Assembly (NCBI RefSeq): GCF_027497215.1
Contig: NZ_CP114904.1
Location: 1,674,001-1,738,000, forward strand
Reading direction: 5' to 3'
Length of the DNA: 64,000 nt
Source: Micromonospora sp. WMMD812
GTDB lineage: Bacteria; Actinomycetota; Actinomycetes; Mycobacteriales; Micromonosporaceae
Made by a program: the position numbers and the translations under genes. Below are positions 1 through 8,219 of the stretch, piece by piece; positions within the stretch are counted from its first letter, which is position 1; each line of letters begins with the position of its first letter. Under the pieces are notes generated by a model, which was not told where the DNA came from, did no database searches, and worked only from the letters and a program-made list of their open reading frames with translations.

Positions 1-1619
1 CCGGGCAGGCACCAGCCGTCGGTGTCGATCGGCAGCTCCGGGCAGGCGGCCTGCACCACCCGGGCCCGGTAGGTCATCTGCGCCACGACGGCGGACCCGG
101 GGACGCCGGGCGGCGGTGTCCGCCCCGCCGGGTGGTCGAGATGCAGCACGTCGTTGAGCCGGATCATGTCGGTCACGTCGAGGAAGCCGGGATCTGGCGC
201 GTGCGTGACGATCAGCGAGTCCGGCTTGATCTGTTTGGCGGTCCGGTAGGCGACCCCGAGGAGTTCGTGCAACAGATCGAAGCCCCACGACGGGCCGGCA
301 TGGCGCAGGGCCGTACCCGACGGGGTGCGCCCGGTGAAGTCAATCTTGAGCCCGTCCGCGTTGAGGCCGTCCGGGTGGAGCATGTGCCGGACGGCGTCCT
401 GGATGACCGATCGGCCAAGCGGGCTCTCCGGGTCGAGTGCCACCGGGACACCGTCGGGATCCCGCACGCACGCGTCGTCGGGAGCGCCCTCCGGATCCCA
501 CGCCTTCCACCAGAGCAGCACCCGCTGCCCCTCGGCGTGCCGGGCCGCGATGAAGCCGGCCAGGTCAGGCCACTTCCGCGGGTCGGACCGGCAGGTCGCG
601 TACTGCTCTTGCCACTTGTCGTCCACCACGATCGTGCCCGGTACGACCCCATTGCGGGCCAGCGTGTCGAGCAGGTCGTCGTACAGCGCCTGTCGGGACA
701 GGTCGGGCGCCGACGAGTCGCCCTCGCTGGCCAGGGCGCACTGCGCGCCCCAACCGCAGAAGATCGGCTGGCGCCAGTGCTCGGCCAGCGGCCGTGGCGT
801 CGCTGGCGCCGTGAGGCCACGCGCGTCGAGCTCCGCCCGGTACTGGCGTAGCCCCTCGTACGGATCCTCGGCGCCGAAGAGCAGCAGCACCGTCGGCGTG
901 GTGAACGTCCCGTCCACCGTGGTGTGCCCCTGGTACTCACAGCGCAGGCTGAACCCGCCCGGGGTCGGGTCGTAGCCGAACTCCAGGAACGTGCGCCGCC
1001 GTGCCGCCAGCCCGAGCATCAGCCAGGCCCCCCTTGGCAGCTGCCGGTCGTCGTCGGCCGGCTGCCGGGACAGGCCGAAGCAGGTCGGCGCCGGCGTGAA
1101 CAGCCAACGGCCCACGCCGGGTTCTCCGCCCTCCCCGTTGGCGCTGATCACCGCCGGCTCGGCCGCCGGTCGGGCGATGCGCCACGGGTGGTCGGGGTTG
1201 GGCGAGAAGACGGTGCGGTGGGCGGCGCCGCTGGGCAGCATGCCCTGGGGCAGGCGCGCTCCACCGAGCAGCTGCACGGTGGTGATCCGACCGTGGCCGT
1301 GCACCGTCGCGGCGAAGGTGATCTGACGTGGGTGGAACTCCACGATCTGGGTGCGCCCCGACCATCGGGTGCTGGTGCAGGTGATGGTCAGTCGCACCAG
1401 GTCGTGGTGACGCTCGTGCGCGATGGCCTCGACCCGGACGGTCTCGTCCGGCCCGTCGAGGGCGTGCACCGAGGCGAGCAGGCGCAGCCGCCCCCAGGAC
1501 CCGCCGTCGGCCGCGGTGACGTCGGCCAGCAGCCGCCGACGGTCGATCCGGGCGGTGTAGTGCGGGGTACGGATCTCCAGTTGTCCGGCCGTGTCCAGCA
1601 CGGCGACTCCGGCGCTCAT
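1..1619 (-). CDS. Glycoside hydrolase, GH36/GH31-like TIM barrel, 3'-truncated by window edge
   Basis: The frame is open from an ATG at 1619-1617 to the left edge, about 539 residues without a stop, so the C-terminus lies outside the window. The first 270 residues look like a beta-sandwich domain. A TIM-barrel-like half follows with IVVDDKWQ (about residue 335), LLWWKAWDP and DGLKIDFTG (about residue 437), where the Asp after Lys-Ile is placed like the nucleophile of clan GH-D alpha-glycosidases (GH27/31/36). A late DTDGW fits the same fold. No signal peptide is visible, so it is probably cytoplasmic and acts on imported oligosaccharide. Its start overlaps the stop of the upstream MBL gene by 4 bp, so the two are co-translated. 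The family is supported by motifs only; the substrate cannot be told. Confidence 0.75.
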   Translation of the reverse strand, partial: MSAGVAVLDTAGQLEIRTPHYTARIDRRRLLADVTAADGGSWGRLRLLASVHALDGPDETVRVEAIAHERHHDLVRLTITCTSTRWSGRTQIVEFHPRQITFAATVHGHGRITTVQLLGGARLPQGMLPSGAAHRTVFSPNPDHPWRIARPAAEPAVISANGEGGEPGVGRWLFTPAPTCFGLSRQPADDDRQLPRGAWLMLGLAARRRTFLEFGYDPTPGGFSLRCEYQGHTTVDGTFTTPTVLLLFGAEDPYEGLRQYRAELDARGLTAPATPRPLAEHWRQPIFCGWGAQCALASEGDSSAPDLSRQALYDDLLDTLARNGVVPGTIVVDDKWQEQYATCRSDPRKWPDLAGFIAARHAEGQRVLLWWKAWDPEGAPDDACVRDPDGVPVALDPESPLGRSVIQDAVRHMLHPDGLNADGLKIDFTGRTPSGTALRHAGPSWGFDLLHELLGVAYRTAKQIKPDSLIVTHAPDPGFLDVTDMIRLNDVLHLDHPAGRTPPPGVPGSAVVAQMTYRARVVQAACPELPIDTDGWCLP

Positions 1620-3430
1620 CGCACGTCCACCAGCGCCTCGGCCTGCTGACCGAAGTTCCGGTCGCCGGCGGTCAGGTTCGCCGCCACCCGGGCCCTGCGC
1701 TGCGCTGTGCCGGGGGGCGGCAGGACGTCGAACCGCACGCAGGCCTCGCCCAGCGCGTCGACCTCGACCGCGCGCTGCCCGGGCGACGACTGCCAGCCGG
1801 GCGGCACGACCATGTCGACGCGCAACCCGCAGCGGCGCCGGAACGGGTTGCGGACCTCCACCTCCAGCCGCAGCGGCTCGCCGCCGGTCACCGTCGAGCG
1901 GTACGGCAGGATCCGGGCACCGAAGCCCTCCGCGCCGAAGTCGACGTCGTCGAGCGGCAGCAGCGTCCGGTGCAGCCGGGCGAGCTCCTCGCCCTTGGTG
2001 AGCAGCATGTCCAGGTAGGCGTCGTCCACCCGACGGGGCGCCCAGTGTCCGCTGATCATGAGATCTGGCGCCAGCCGGCGGTACAGCAGCGCCGAGTCGA
2101 CGAAGTCGTCGATACGGAAGCGGTTGCGGTACTGGAAATTGAGCACCTCGGTGCGCTGCCCGTTCACCCAGCCGCCGTCCTGCTGGTCGCCGGTGGCCAC
2201 GACGGTGTTGCCGTCTGCCTGGAACGCGATCGCCACGGCGTACAGGGTGTGACCGGGCAGTGGCCACATGGTGAGCTCGTACTCGTGCCATCGCACCGGT
2301 ACCCCGGTGGGCACCACCCGGTCGACCGGCAGCGGGTCGTACCAGAGGCAGGGCAGGTCGTAGCGGAGCGGGTCGCGCAGGATCGGCGCGATCGAGTCCG
2401 CCGCCCAGATGTGGGTGCCCTCCACCTCGTGCAACAGGTTGAATCCGGCCACGTGGTCGTCGTGGTAGTGGGTGGGGACGGCCACCTCGACTCGGTCGAT
2501 GCCGTACGAGCGCTTCAGCGCGTCGAGCGACGCGAGCCAGGGCCGGCGTGACGATCGGTCGGTGCCGGTGGGCAGGCCGGCGATCATGTCGAAGCCGTAG
2601 TCGATCAGCAGCGCCGCGCCCGAGTCGGACAGCAGCGCGTAGCTCGTCGCGAAGGACGTGCGGTTGCGCAGCAGGTGCGGGGAGATCTCCTCGTACGGCT
2701 GCCGCAGCCGGGCGGTCAGGTCCCAGGGCTCGTCACGCCGGAAGTCGACCAGCGCCTGCAGGTTGCGTCGGGTCTCCGCGAGCGCGGGCTGCGGATCGGT
2801 GATCGGACGGCCGTGCGAGGGCAGGATCAGCTCGGGATCGCGGTCGGCGAGCAGGTCCAGCGACAGCACCGAGGCGGCGGCGCCTTCCAGCCCGCTGTAG
2901 CTCCACTGCAGCGCCGAGACCGACCAGACTGTGCCGGGACCGTGCAGCAGGTCGCCGGTGAACGCGATCCGCCGGCCGTCCAGCTCCGCCAGGTAGCTGA
3001 GCGAGCCCAATGTGTGCCCGGGCGTGGGCAGGGCCACGAGGGTGACGTCGCCGAACTGGACGGGTCGGTACTCCGGCACCACGCCGTGCACCGGCACGTC
3101 GTTCAGCAGCGAGAACCGGTCCTGACGCAGGTCGTAGTAGTTGTCGATGGTCCGCGTCTGCCAGTGCGTGCCGACCTCGGCGAACAGGTCACGCTCCGAC
3201 GACGGCACCCAGATGCGCGCCCCGGCACCCACCGCGCGAGCCAGGCCCTGGCCCTGGTCCCGGTGGTGGTGCGTCATGAGTACGTCGGTGATCCGCTCGA
3301 CACCATAATCGGCGAGATGATCAAGGATGGCGCCCGAGCCGAAGTCGATGGCGACGGCGTCCGATCCGCTGATGATCAGGTAGACATTGCAGGTGTCGTA
3401 GTGCACACATACGTGGTCCGTCAGGCGCAT
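1616..3430 (-). CDS. Tandem metallo-beta-lactamase-fold hydrolase with C-terminal beta-sandwich
   Basis: The 604-residue protein holds two MBL-fold units. The first has THHHRDQGQG (about 53-62), PTPGHTLGS and FTGDLLHG, then LPSHGRP. The second has THYHDDHVAG (about 320), PLPGHTLYA, ATGDQQDG and ISGHW. Both sets resemble the HxHxDH, H, D and H zinc ligands, although the first reads HHHRDQ and so lacks the canonical last His. The last 100 residues resemble an Ig-like or NEW3-type domain (EVRNPFRRRCGLRVDMVVP). No signal peptide is seen. The gene starts the operon with the glycoside hydrolase (ATGA overlap). The MBL fold is certain; the reaction is unknown, and a lactonase or carbohydrate esterase would suit the context. 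Confidence 0.8.
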   Translation of the reverse strand: MRLTDHVCVHYDTCNVYLIISGSDAVAIDFGSGAILDHLADYGVERITDVLMTHHHRDQGQGLARAVGAGARIWVPSSERDLFAEVGTHWQTRTIDNYYDLRQDRFSLLNDVPVHGVVPEYRPVQFGDVTLVALPTPGHTLGSLSYLAELDGRRIAFTGDLLHGPGTVWSVSALQWSYSGLEGAAASVLSLDLLADRDPELILPSHGRPITDPQPALAETRRNLQALVDFRRDEPWDLTARLRQPYEEISPHLLRNRTSFATSYALLSDSGAALLIDYGFDMIAGLPTGTDRSSRRPWLASLDALKRSYGIDRVEVAVPTHYHDDHVAGFNLLHEVEGTHIWAADSIAPILRDPLRYDLPCLWYDPLPVDRVVPTGVPVRWHEYELTMWPLPGHTLYAVAIAFQADGNTVVATGDQQDGGWVNGQRTEVLNFQYRNRFRIDDFVDSALLYRRLAPDLMISGHWAPRRVDDAYLDMLLTKGEELARLHRTLLPLDDVDFGAEGFGARILPYRSTVTGGEPLRLEVEVRNPFRRRCGLRVDMVVPPGWQSSPGQRAVEVDALGEACVRFDVLPPPGTAQRRARVAANLTAGDRNFGQQAEALVDVR

Positions 3431-4361
3431 GTGGCAACGATTTCACAAACTAGGCATCTGGGGAAGTGCGCCCGCTTCGTTCGACCAGCCACCCGACACC
3501 CTGAGACGACCCTCGTCGGGTGATGGCATGGCTGCGCGATCTCTGACCTTGATGGCGGTGCACGCCCACCGCGACGACGATGCGACGAGCACGCGGCCCC
3601 TTGCGCTCGATCTAGATTCGCGACAGAGTCGTCAGTGCTCAGCGCGTTGATCTGAGGCTCTGCGCAGGTCGACCGGACCCCGTGCTCGATGCGCCACGAG
3701 TTGCGGATGTACTCGTACGCATACCAGCTATGGGTCCGGCCGTGCCCGTCACAGCATTACGGACCGGGGCTCCAGGAAGCCCTCAAGGCCGAAGCTGCCG
3801 TATTCGCGGCCGAGGCCCGACTGCTTGAACCCTCCGAACGGGGACAGTGGTTCGTAACCGCCGTTGACTGACACCCGGCCCGTCTCCAGGCGGGACGCGA
3901 TGCGGCGTGTTCCAGAGTCATCATCGTCGGCTACCTCATCGCCCTCTCCTGGTGGGGCACCCGACTCACCGCCCACACCCTGCGACTCGCCTTCCCCGCC
4001 GTCGGGACAGCGCTGCACCGCCTCGTCGATCGCTCCAACGGGTTAACTAGCCGCCCATGAACGGGCGGGTTCAAGCCCCTCGCTGGCTGCGAGGTGATGC
4101 CACGTGCGGGCGGGTGACTGCGCGCGCCAGCTCTCGGCATCGTGCTCGTCGATGTTGAAGCCGCTTGGTGACCGGCGTGGGCAACGAGCCCGCACGATCG
4201 ACAGGTGGCGGCAGCCGCGGGTTTACGGGGCATGGTTCGAGGGAAGCGGCCTGGACAACCTCGGGTGGGAATCGTGACGATTGTGGGCGCACCGTCGGAT
4301 CGGGCCTCCGACGTCACTGCTGGGTGGAGGCCAGACCGCGCGGCCACCGGCCCGCCGTCCG
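3431..4361. other. Decayed intergenic region, no intact gene
   Basis: About 930 bp without an intact gene. It contains the aldehyde dehydrogenase tail described separately. On the + strand around 3912-4058 there is a short hydrophobic stretch (reading [16 protein letters not shown]) that looks like the end of a membrane protein. Two small tandem hairpins (stems CCGCCC/GGGCGG at 4051-4068 and CCTCGC/GCGAGG at 4078-4094) follow. They recall the ends of IS200/IS605-type elements, but no transposase is present. The promoter of the minus-strand MBL operon should lie near 3431-3550; no clear motif was seen. Confidence 0.5.
3749..3907 (-). pseudogene. C-terminal remnant of an aldehyde dehydrogenase
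   Basis: The minus strand reads [14 protein letters not shown], then [15 protein letters not shown], then [13 protein letters not shown] and a stop. This is the typical last 50 residues of NAD(P)-dependent aldehyde dehydrogenases. The PFGG-K-SG-GRE-G block is the conserved dimer-interface end of the family. Nothing upstream in any frame supplies the catalytic Cys or the NAD-binding core, and the preceding residues are Asp/Gly-rich non-family sequence. It is therefore a deletion remnant, not a small gene. Confidence 0.75.
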
Positions 4362-5204
4362 CTATCCCAGCGTGAGCATCGCCTCGGTGACCTCGCCGAC
4401 CGCCGCATCGGGGATCGCAGTGGCAGCCTCGTCGACGACGAGCAGCCGTGCCCCGGGGATCTCGCGCGCGATCGCCTCGCCGTTGCCGACGGGGAAGAAC
4501 CGGTCGCGGCGGCCGTGGACGACGAGTGTGGGGACCTCGATCTCGGGCAGACGCTCACGCCAGCGTGGTGTGCAGTCGAGCCTGGAGAACACCATGCCCA
4601 TCTGGTTGGCCATCTGGACCGGTGGTGCGGTGCCGGGAGTGCGGTCCCAGATGCGCGCAGCGATTGCGCGTGCGGCGACGGGGTCGTCGCCGAGGATCTC
4701 CGCGCCGGCGGCGGCGAACTCGGCAACCGCCTCGCGGTCGGTCCAATCGGGCATCGGACGCGCGAACAGCCGACTCATCGTCGCCTGGTCATGGTCGGGG
4801 AGGTCATCGTCGGGCGGGCCAGGGGCAACCGCGCGGGTGCCGACCAGGGTGAGCGCCGAGAACGCGCCCGGATGGTCGAGCAGGGCCACCTGGGCGACCA
4901 TCCCGCCGACGCCGATCCCCGCGAGGTGCGCGGGCCCCCCGCCGAGCGCGTCGGCAAGAGCCGCCGCGTCGGCGGCGAGGCCGCGCAGGGTGTACGCCGG
5001 CGCCTCCGGATCCGTCGTTGTCGACTCCCCGCTGTCGCGCAGGTCGTAGCGCACCACACGGCGGCCGCCCGCGGCGAGGCGCTCGCACAGCGCGTCGGGC
5101 CAGGAGAGCATCGTCGTCCCGCCCGCGAGCAGGACGAGTGGCGCGTCGTCGTCACCGAACGACTCAATGCCCAAGGCGATCTCGTTAACGTTGACGGTGG
5201 TCAT
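4362..5204 (-). CDS. Alpha/beta-hydrolase-fold protein lacking catalytic Ser and His
   Basis: The 280-residue protein follows the alpha/beta-hydrolase plan: VLLAGGTT near residue 26 (oxyanion-loop position), VVRYDLRDSGES, a nucleophile-elbow region at about 97-102, VPTLVVHGRRDRFFP with the acid Asp (about 233), and a closing helix. The elbow, normally G-x-S-x-G, reads GIGVGG, so the Ser position is Gly. The C-terminal catalytic His position, normally in a GHxxP-like context, reads DEAATAIPD. Two of three triad residues are therefore missing although the frame is intact. It starts 4 bp after the DHFR-like gene, so they form one transcript. It may be a non-catalytic binding protein or a decaying enzyme. 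Confidence 0.8.
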   Translation of the reverse strand: MTTVNVNEIALGIESFGDDDAPLVLLAGGTTMLSWPDALCERLAAGGRRVVRYDLRDSGESTTTDPEAPAYTLRGLAADAAALADALGGGPAHLAGIGVGGMVAQVALLDHPGAFSALTLVGTRAVAPGPPDDDLPDHDQATMSRLFARPMPDWTDREAVAEFAAAGAEILGDDPVAARAIAARIWDRTPGTAPPVQMANQMGMVFSRLDCTPRWRERLPEIEVPTLVVHGRRDRFFPVGNGEAIAREIPGARLLVVDEAATAIPDAAVGEVTEAMLTLG

Positions 5205-5208
5205 CGGA

Positions 5209-5655
5209 TCACCGGGAGACGTCGTAGGTCAGGTGCGTCGCGGGGTCCTTGCCGCTGTCCGACGACGCCGCCTCGGCTCGCTCACGCGCGGCGGTGACGG
5301 CGTCGGGCAGACCGGTGGTGACGAACGTCCAGTCGAGGTTAGTTGTTCGCACCGACTCTGCCGGCGAGTTCGTCACGACGACGAACGCGGGCTTGCCGAC
5401 CTCGCCGGCGCCGTAGCCGGGGGTGTCGTCCCAGCCTTTCGGCCCGTCGACCACGTCGAAGAGGTGGCGGTCGAGGACGACGGCGCCCGAGCGGGCGGTC
5501 CCCTCGCGCAGGACCCGGCGGTCGTCGGGGTCGTCGGAAAACGCCCACGTGTGCAGGGCCTCGCCGCCGGTTCCCAGACTGTTGTCCGGGCTGGGGTCGG
5601 GCCCGGTGACGAAGCCGTCGAGAGAGACCGCGATGTCAGCGATGATTCGAGTCAT
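5209..5655 (-). CDS. DHFR/RibD-C-like protein, C-terminally truncated
   Basis: The 148-residue protein begins with TRIIADIAVSLDGFVTGPD, the hallmark start of small dihydrofolate-reductase-fold proteins (YyaP/RibD C-terminal-domain family). It continues with DRHLFDVVDGPKGW and FVVVTNSP, also typical. Family members usually run to about 190-210 residues and include a GGG-x-V/I-rich strand after the ARERA helix. Here the reading ends in an unrelated tail (KDPATHLTYDVSR) and a stop, so roughly the last 50 residues including that strand are missing. Function is probably lost. The downstream hydrolase begins 4 bp later. Confidence 0.7.
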   Translation of the reverse strand: MTRIIADIAVSLDGFVTGPDPSPDNSLGTGGEALHTWAFSDDPDDRRVLREGTARSGAVVLDRHLFDVVDGPKGWDDTPGYGAGEVGKPAFVVVTNSPAESVRTTNLDWTFVTTGLPDAVTAARERAEAASSDSGKDPATHLTYDVSR

Positions 5656-6093
5656 GCCAGGGCAGACTCGGTCCGCCGGCGAAACTCATCGCTGACGCCT
5701 GAAGCGTACGGCGGATGGCCGCCGGTTCAGGGCTGAGATGCCGGGGCCGGCGACGAGACTGCCTCTTAGAAACGCACTGCCCTACCGGGCATCGTTCGGT
5801 GCGGCTGCCTTGTTGGCAGAACCGTCTCGTCAGGGGGTCCAGAGTCCGGCGCCCAGAGCCTCGGGCTCACGCTCAGCCGGGCGCCGCCGGCCGGCAGCGT
5901 GCTTGGCCGGAGAGGCAGGAAGACGTTCACCGCGACCCTGGCGCCCTTCCAGTCGGCCGGGTCGACCTGCCGTGGGACCAACTCTTCGAGGTGATCCTGG
6001 AGCCCCGGCTGCAGCTGGCCGGCCGGTCCAGGCGGGCAGTTACAGGCGCTCAGCCGACCGGACGGCGCCGGACGGACGACCGGATGTCGTAGC
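5656..6093. other. Intergenic region without recognised gene
   Basis: 438 bp between the DHFR-like gene start and the aldolase stop. A minus-strand open stretch at about 5766-6010 (including DPADWKGARVAVNVFLPL) has some coding look but no start with a ribosome binding site and no family I recognise. It may be another gene remnant. The promoter of the DHFR/hydrolase pair should lie near 5656-5760. Confidence 0.4.
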
Positions 6094-6954
6094 TCAGCCG
6101 GCCGACGAGCCGAGAAGCCGGAGGAAGTGCGCGACGGTCTCCGTCATCGCGGCTCTGCCGCGGGACAGGTACGCGCGGGGGTCGGTGACGGCGGGGTCGC
6201 CGGCGAGGTGGGCCCGGGTCGCGGCGGTGAACGCGACGTTCAGCGCCGTGCCGATGTTGATTTTGACGATTCCCGCTCCCACCGCTCGCACGAGTTCTTC
6301 GTCCGGCACGCCCGACGAGCCGTGCAGGACCAACGGCACGCCGACGGCGTCCCGCAGCTTGCCGATCAGCGCGTGGTCGAGGCTCGCCGTCCGGGTGGTC
6401 ATGGCGTGGCTGCTGCCGACCGCCACGGCGAGCGCGTCCACCCGCGTCGCCGCCACGTACCCCGCCGCCTGGTCGGGGTCCGTGCGGGCGCCCGGCGCGT
6501 GGGCGTCCAGCGGCGCCTCGCCGTCCTTTCCGCCGATCCGGCCCAGCTCCGCCTCGAGCCAGAGTCCCCGCTCATGGGCCCAGTCAGCGGCCCGCCGGGT
6601 CGCCTCGACGTTGGCCGCGTAGGGCAGCCCGGCCGCGTCGTACATCACGGAACTCACCCCGGCGTCCGCGACCTGGCGCAGCAGGTCCTCGTCCCGTACG
6701 TGGTCGAGGTGCAGCGAGACGTCAACGGCGGCGGCCCGGGCCACCTCCGCGGCCGCCCGGGTGATCGGCAGGACGCGTCCGCCGTGGTATCGCACCGCGT
6801 TCTCGCTGATCTGGAGGATGGCCGGGGCGCCGACCCGCTCCGCGGCGTCCACGATGGCCTCGGCGTGTTCGAGGGTGATGACGTTGAAGGCGGCGGCCGC
6901 GTGGCCGCTGCCCGCGGCCCGCCCGACGAGGTCGGCGGTGGATGTCAGGGGCAT
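6094..6954 (-). CDS. Class II (zinc) ketose-bisphosphate aldolase
   Basis: The 286-residue protein is the size of class II fructose/tagatose-bisphosphate aldolases. It has AAFNVITLEHAEAIV at the start, SLHLDHVRDEDLL (catalytic Asp and zinc His; the family usually has HLDHG), EAELGRIGGKDGE, VGSSHAM (zinc His, about 195) and VLHGSSGVPDEE (third zinc His), then VKINIGTAL for phosphate binding. The frame is open further upstream, but that extension is Arg/Pro-rich shadow sequence; the ATG at 6954 directly precedes the conserved N-terminus. It lies 16 bp after the PfkB kinase, so the pair should phosphorylate and cleave one sugar phosphate. The exact ketose is not evident. Confidence 0.9.
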   Translation of the reverse strand: MPLTSTADLVGRAAGSGHAAAAFNVITLEHAEAIVDAAERVGAPAILQISENAVRYHGGRVLPITRAAAEVARAAAVDVSLHLDHVRDEDLLRQVADAGVSSVMYDAAGLPYAANVEATRRAADWAHERGLWLEAELGRIGGKDGEAPLDAHAPGARTDPDQAAGYVAATRVDALAVAVGSSHAMTTRTASLDHALIGKLRDAVGVPLVLHGSSGVPDEELVRAVGAGIVKINIGTALNVAFTAATRAHLAGDPAVTDPRAYLSRGRAAMTETVAHFLRLLGSSAG

Positions 6955-6970
6955 CGGGAGACTCCGGTCG

Positions 6971-7903
6971 TCAGGTGGTGCGCGGTCTCGGCGTGCGGGA
7001 CTCGACCGGTCGGGGGGCGAGCCGGTGGTAGGTGTCGGCGTCGAACTGGCCCGCGCGTGGTGCCCGCACCGTGGCGGCGGACAGCGCCACGGCCTCCGCC
7101 AGCCGGTGCGGCCACGGAGTGGCGGAGTGGATGCCGGCCGCGATCGCGGCGACGACCGAGTCGCCGGCTCCGGTCGGGTTGCCGGCGAGCGGTTCCGGAG
7201 GTCCGGCACGGAAGGTGCCGTCGGGGGTGACCGCGAGCAGACCCTCCGACCCCAAGGACGCCACCACCGCCCGTGCCCCCGCCGCACGGAGCGCTCCGGC
7301 AGCGGCGAGCGGGTCAGGCAGGCCGGTGGCCTCGACGAGTTCGGTGGCGTTCGGCTTGACCACGTCCGGGCCGGCCGCGACCCCGGCGCGCAGCGGTGGT
7401 CCGGCCGCGTCCAGGATCACCGGCACCCTGGCCCGGGTCGCTGCGGCGGCCAGTTCGGCGTACGCCGTGTCGGGCAGCCCCGGCGGCAGGCTTCCGGAGA
7501 GGACGAGCACCGACGTGTCGGGGAGCAGCCGGTGCACCTGCTCGCGGAGCGCATGCCACTCGTCGCCGGACACGGCCGGACCGGCCTCGTTGAAGACGGT
7601 GGCGTCGCCGCTGCCGACGTCGACGACGGTGAACGTCCGCCGGTTCTCCCCCGCGATGCCGACCAACCGGTTGGCGATGCCGTGGCTGTCGAGATCGGCG
7701 GCGATCGCGGCGCCGGGGAGGCCGCCGCGGAACGCCACGGCGACGGTGGGCAGGCCCAGCGTGTGCAGGACGCGGGCGACGTTGATCCCCTTGCCGCCGG
7801 CCTGAGCGCCGACGTCGGTGACCCGGTGACTGCTGTGCGGCACCAACGACGAGACGGTGTGCGTGATGTCGAGGGCGGGATTCAGCGTGACCGTGACGAT
7901 CAT
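6971..7903 (-). CDS. PfkB-family sugar kinase (1-phosphofructokinase/tagatose-6-phosphate kinase type)
   Basis: The 310-residue protein starts MIVTVTLNPALDITH, the signature start of the FruK/LacC branch of PfkB kinases. It has GGKGINVAR (36-44), NEAGPAVS, VLSGSLPPGLP, VKPNATELVEATG and the ATP/anion-hole motif NPTGAGDS with the catalytic-base Asp near residue 250. It should phosphorylate a ketose phosphate to the bisphosphate that the adjacent aldolase cleaves. The long open extension upstream of 7903 is non-coding shadow. The promoter region carries one copy of the regulon palindrome (7960-7980), so expression is probably tied to the rest of the sugar locus. Confidence 0.9.
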   Translation of the reverse strand: MIVTVTLNPALDITHTVSSLVPHSSHRVTDVGAQAGGKGINVARVLHTLGLPTVAVAFRGGLPGAAIAADLDSHGIANRLVGIAGENRRTFTVVDVGSGDATVFNEAGPAVSGDEWHALREQVHRLLPDTSVLVLSGSLPPGLPDTAYAELAAAATRARVPVILDAAGPPLRAGVAAGPDVVKPNATELVEATGLPDPLAAAGALRAAGARAVVASLGSEGLLAVTPDGTFRAGPPEPLAGNPTGAGDSVVAAIAAGIHSATPWPHRLAEAVALSAATVRAPRAGQFDADTYHRLAPRPVESRTPRPRTT

Positions 7904-7959
7904 GTCGTGCCCGGGTCCGCCGATTCGGTGTGTCGCATGAGCCCTCCCCACCGCTTTCG

Positions 7960-7980
7960 TATTGGGGCTGGACCGTAATA
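7960..7980. promoter_or_regulatory. Regulon palindrome, copy A
   Basis: Left half TATTGGGGCT and right half GACCGTAATA, one base apart. The right half matches copies B and D exactly over GACCGTAA. The left half keeps TATT and GG of the inverted form. It lies 57 bp upstream of the kinase start. Confidence 0.6.
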
Positions 7981-8175
7981 CGGCAGCGTGGGTTCCCGCA
8001 ACCGCCCACGGTTCCCGCCCATCTTGGCGGGACGCCGACGTGCGACGGCCGTCCGGCCGATCGGGAACACGGTGCTCGTGCAGAGCCCCGCGGTGACCGG
8101 TCGGGCGGGCCGCCGCGGGCCCGCAGCGGGCGCGGGAGCAGCCGTGACCGACCCTTGACGGTCCACTTCGACCAT

Positions 8176-8197
8176 CATTAAGGTCCAGACCGTAATG
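8176..8197. promoter_or_regulatory. Regulon palindrome, copy B
   Basis: Left half CATTAAGGTC, spacer CA, right half GACCGTAATG. The halves are inverted repeats with nine of ten positions matching. It ends 22 bp before the ATG of propeller gene 1, so a bound protein would cover the core promoter or transcription start. Confidence 0.75.
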
Positions 8198-8219
8198 ACG
8201 TGGACGAACGGAGACAACG

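Larger units (their letters stand above)
7904..8219. promoter_or_regulatory. Divergent promoter region between kinase/aldolase and propeller gene 1
   Basis: A 316-bp non-coding region between two divergent genes. It carries two copies of the regulon palindrome, one near each gene (7960-7980 and 8176-8197). The middle is GC-rich and shows no gene. Confidence 0.7.

Noticed and set aside
132..1649. Several open frames on both strands at the left edge
   Set aside because: The true gene is a minus-strand frame running off the edge with glycoside hydrolase motifs; the others are shadows.
4051..4094. Tandem hairpins as an IS200/IS605-type end
   Set aside because: No transposase gene or matching partner end found, so a mobile element is not called.
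5766..6010. Possible small minus-strand gene
   Set aside because: No ribosome binding site, no recognised family, unclear start; left as intergenic.
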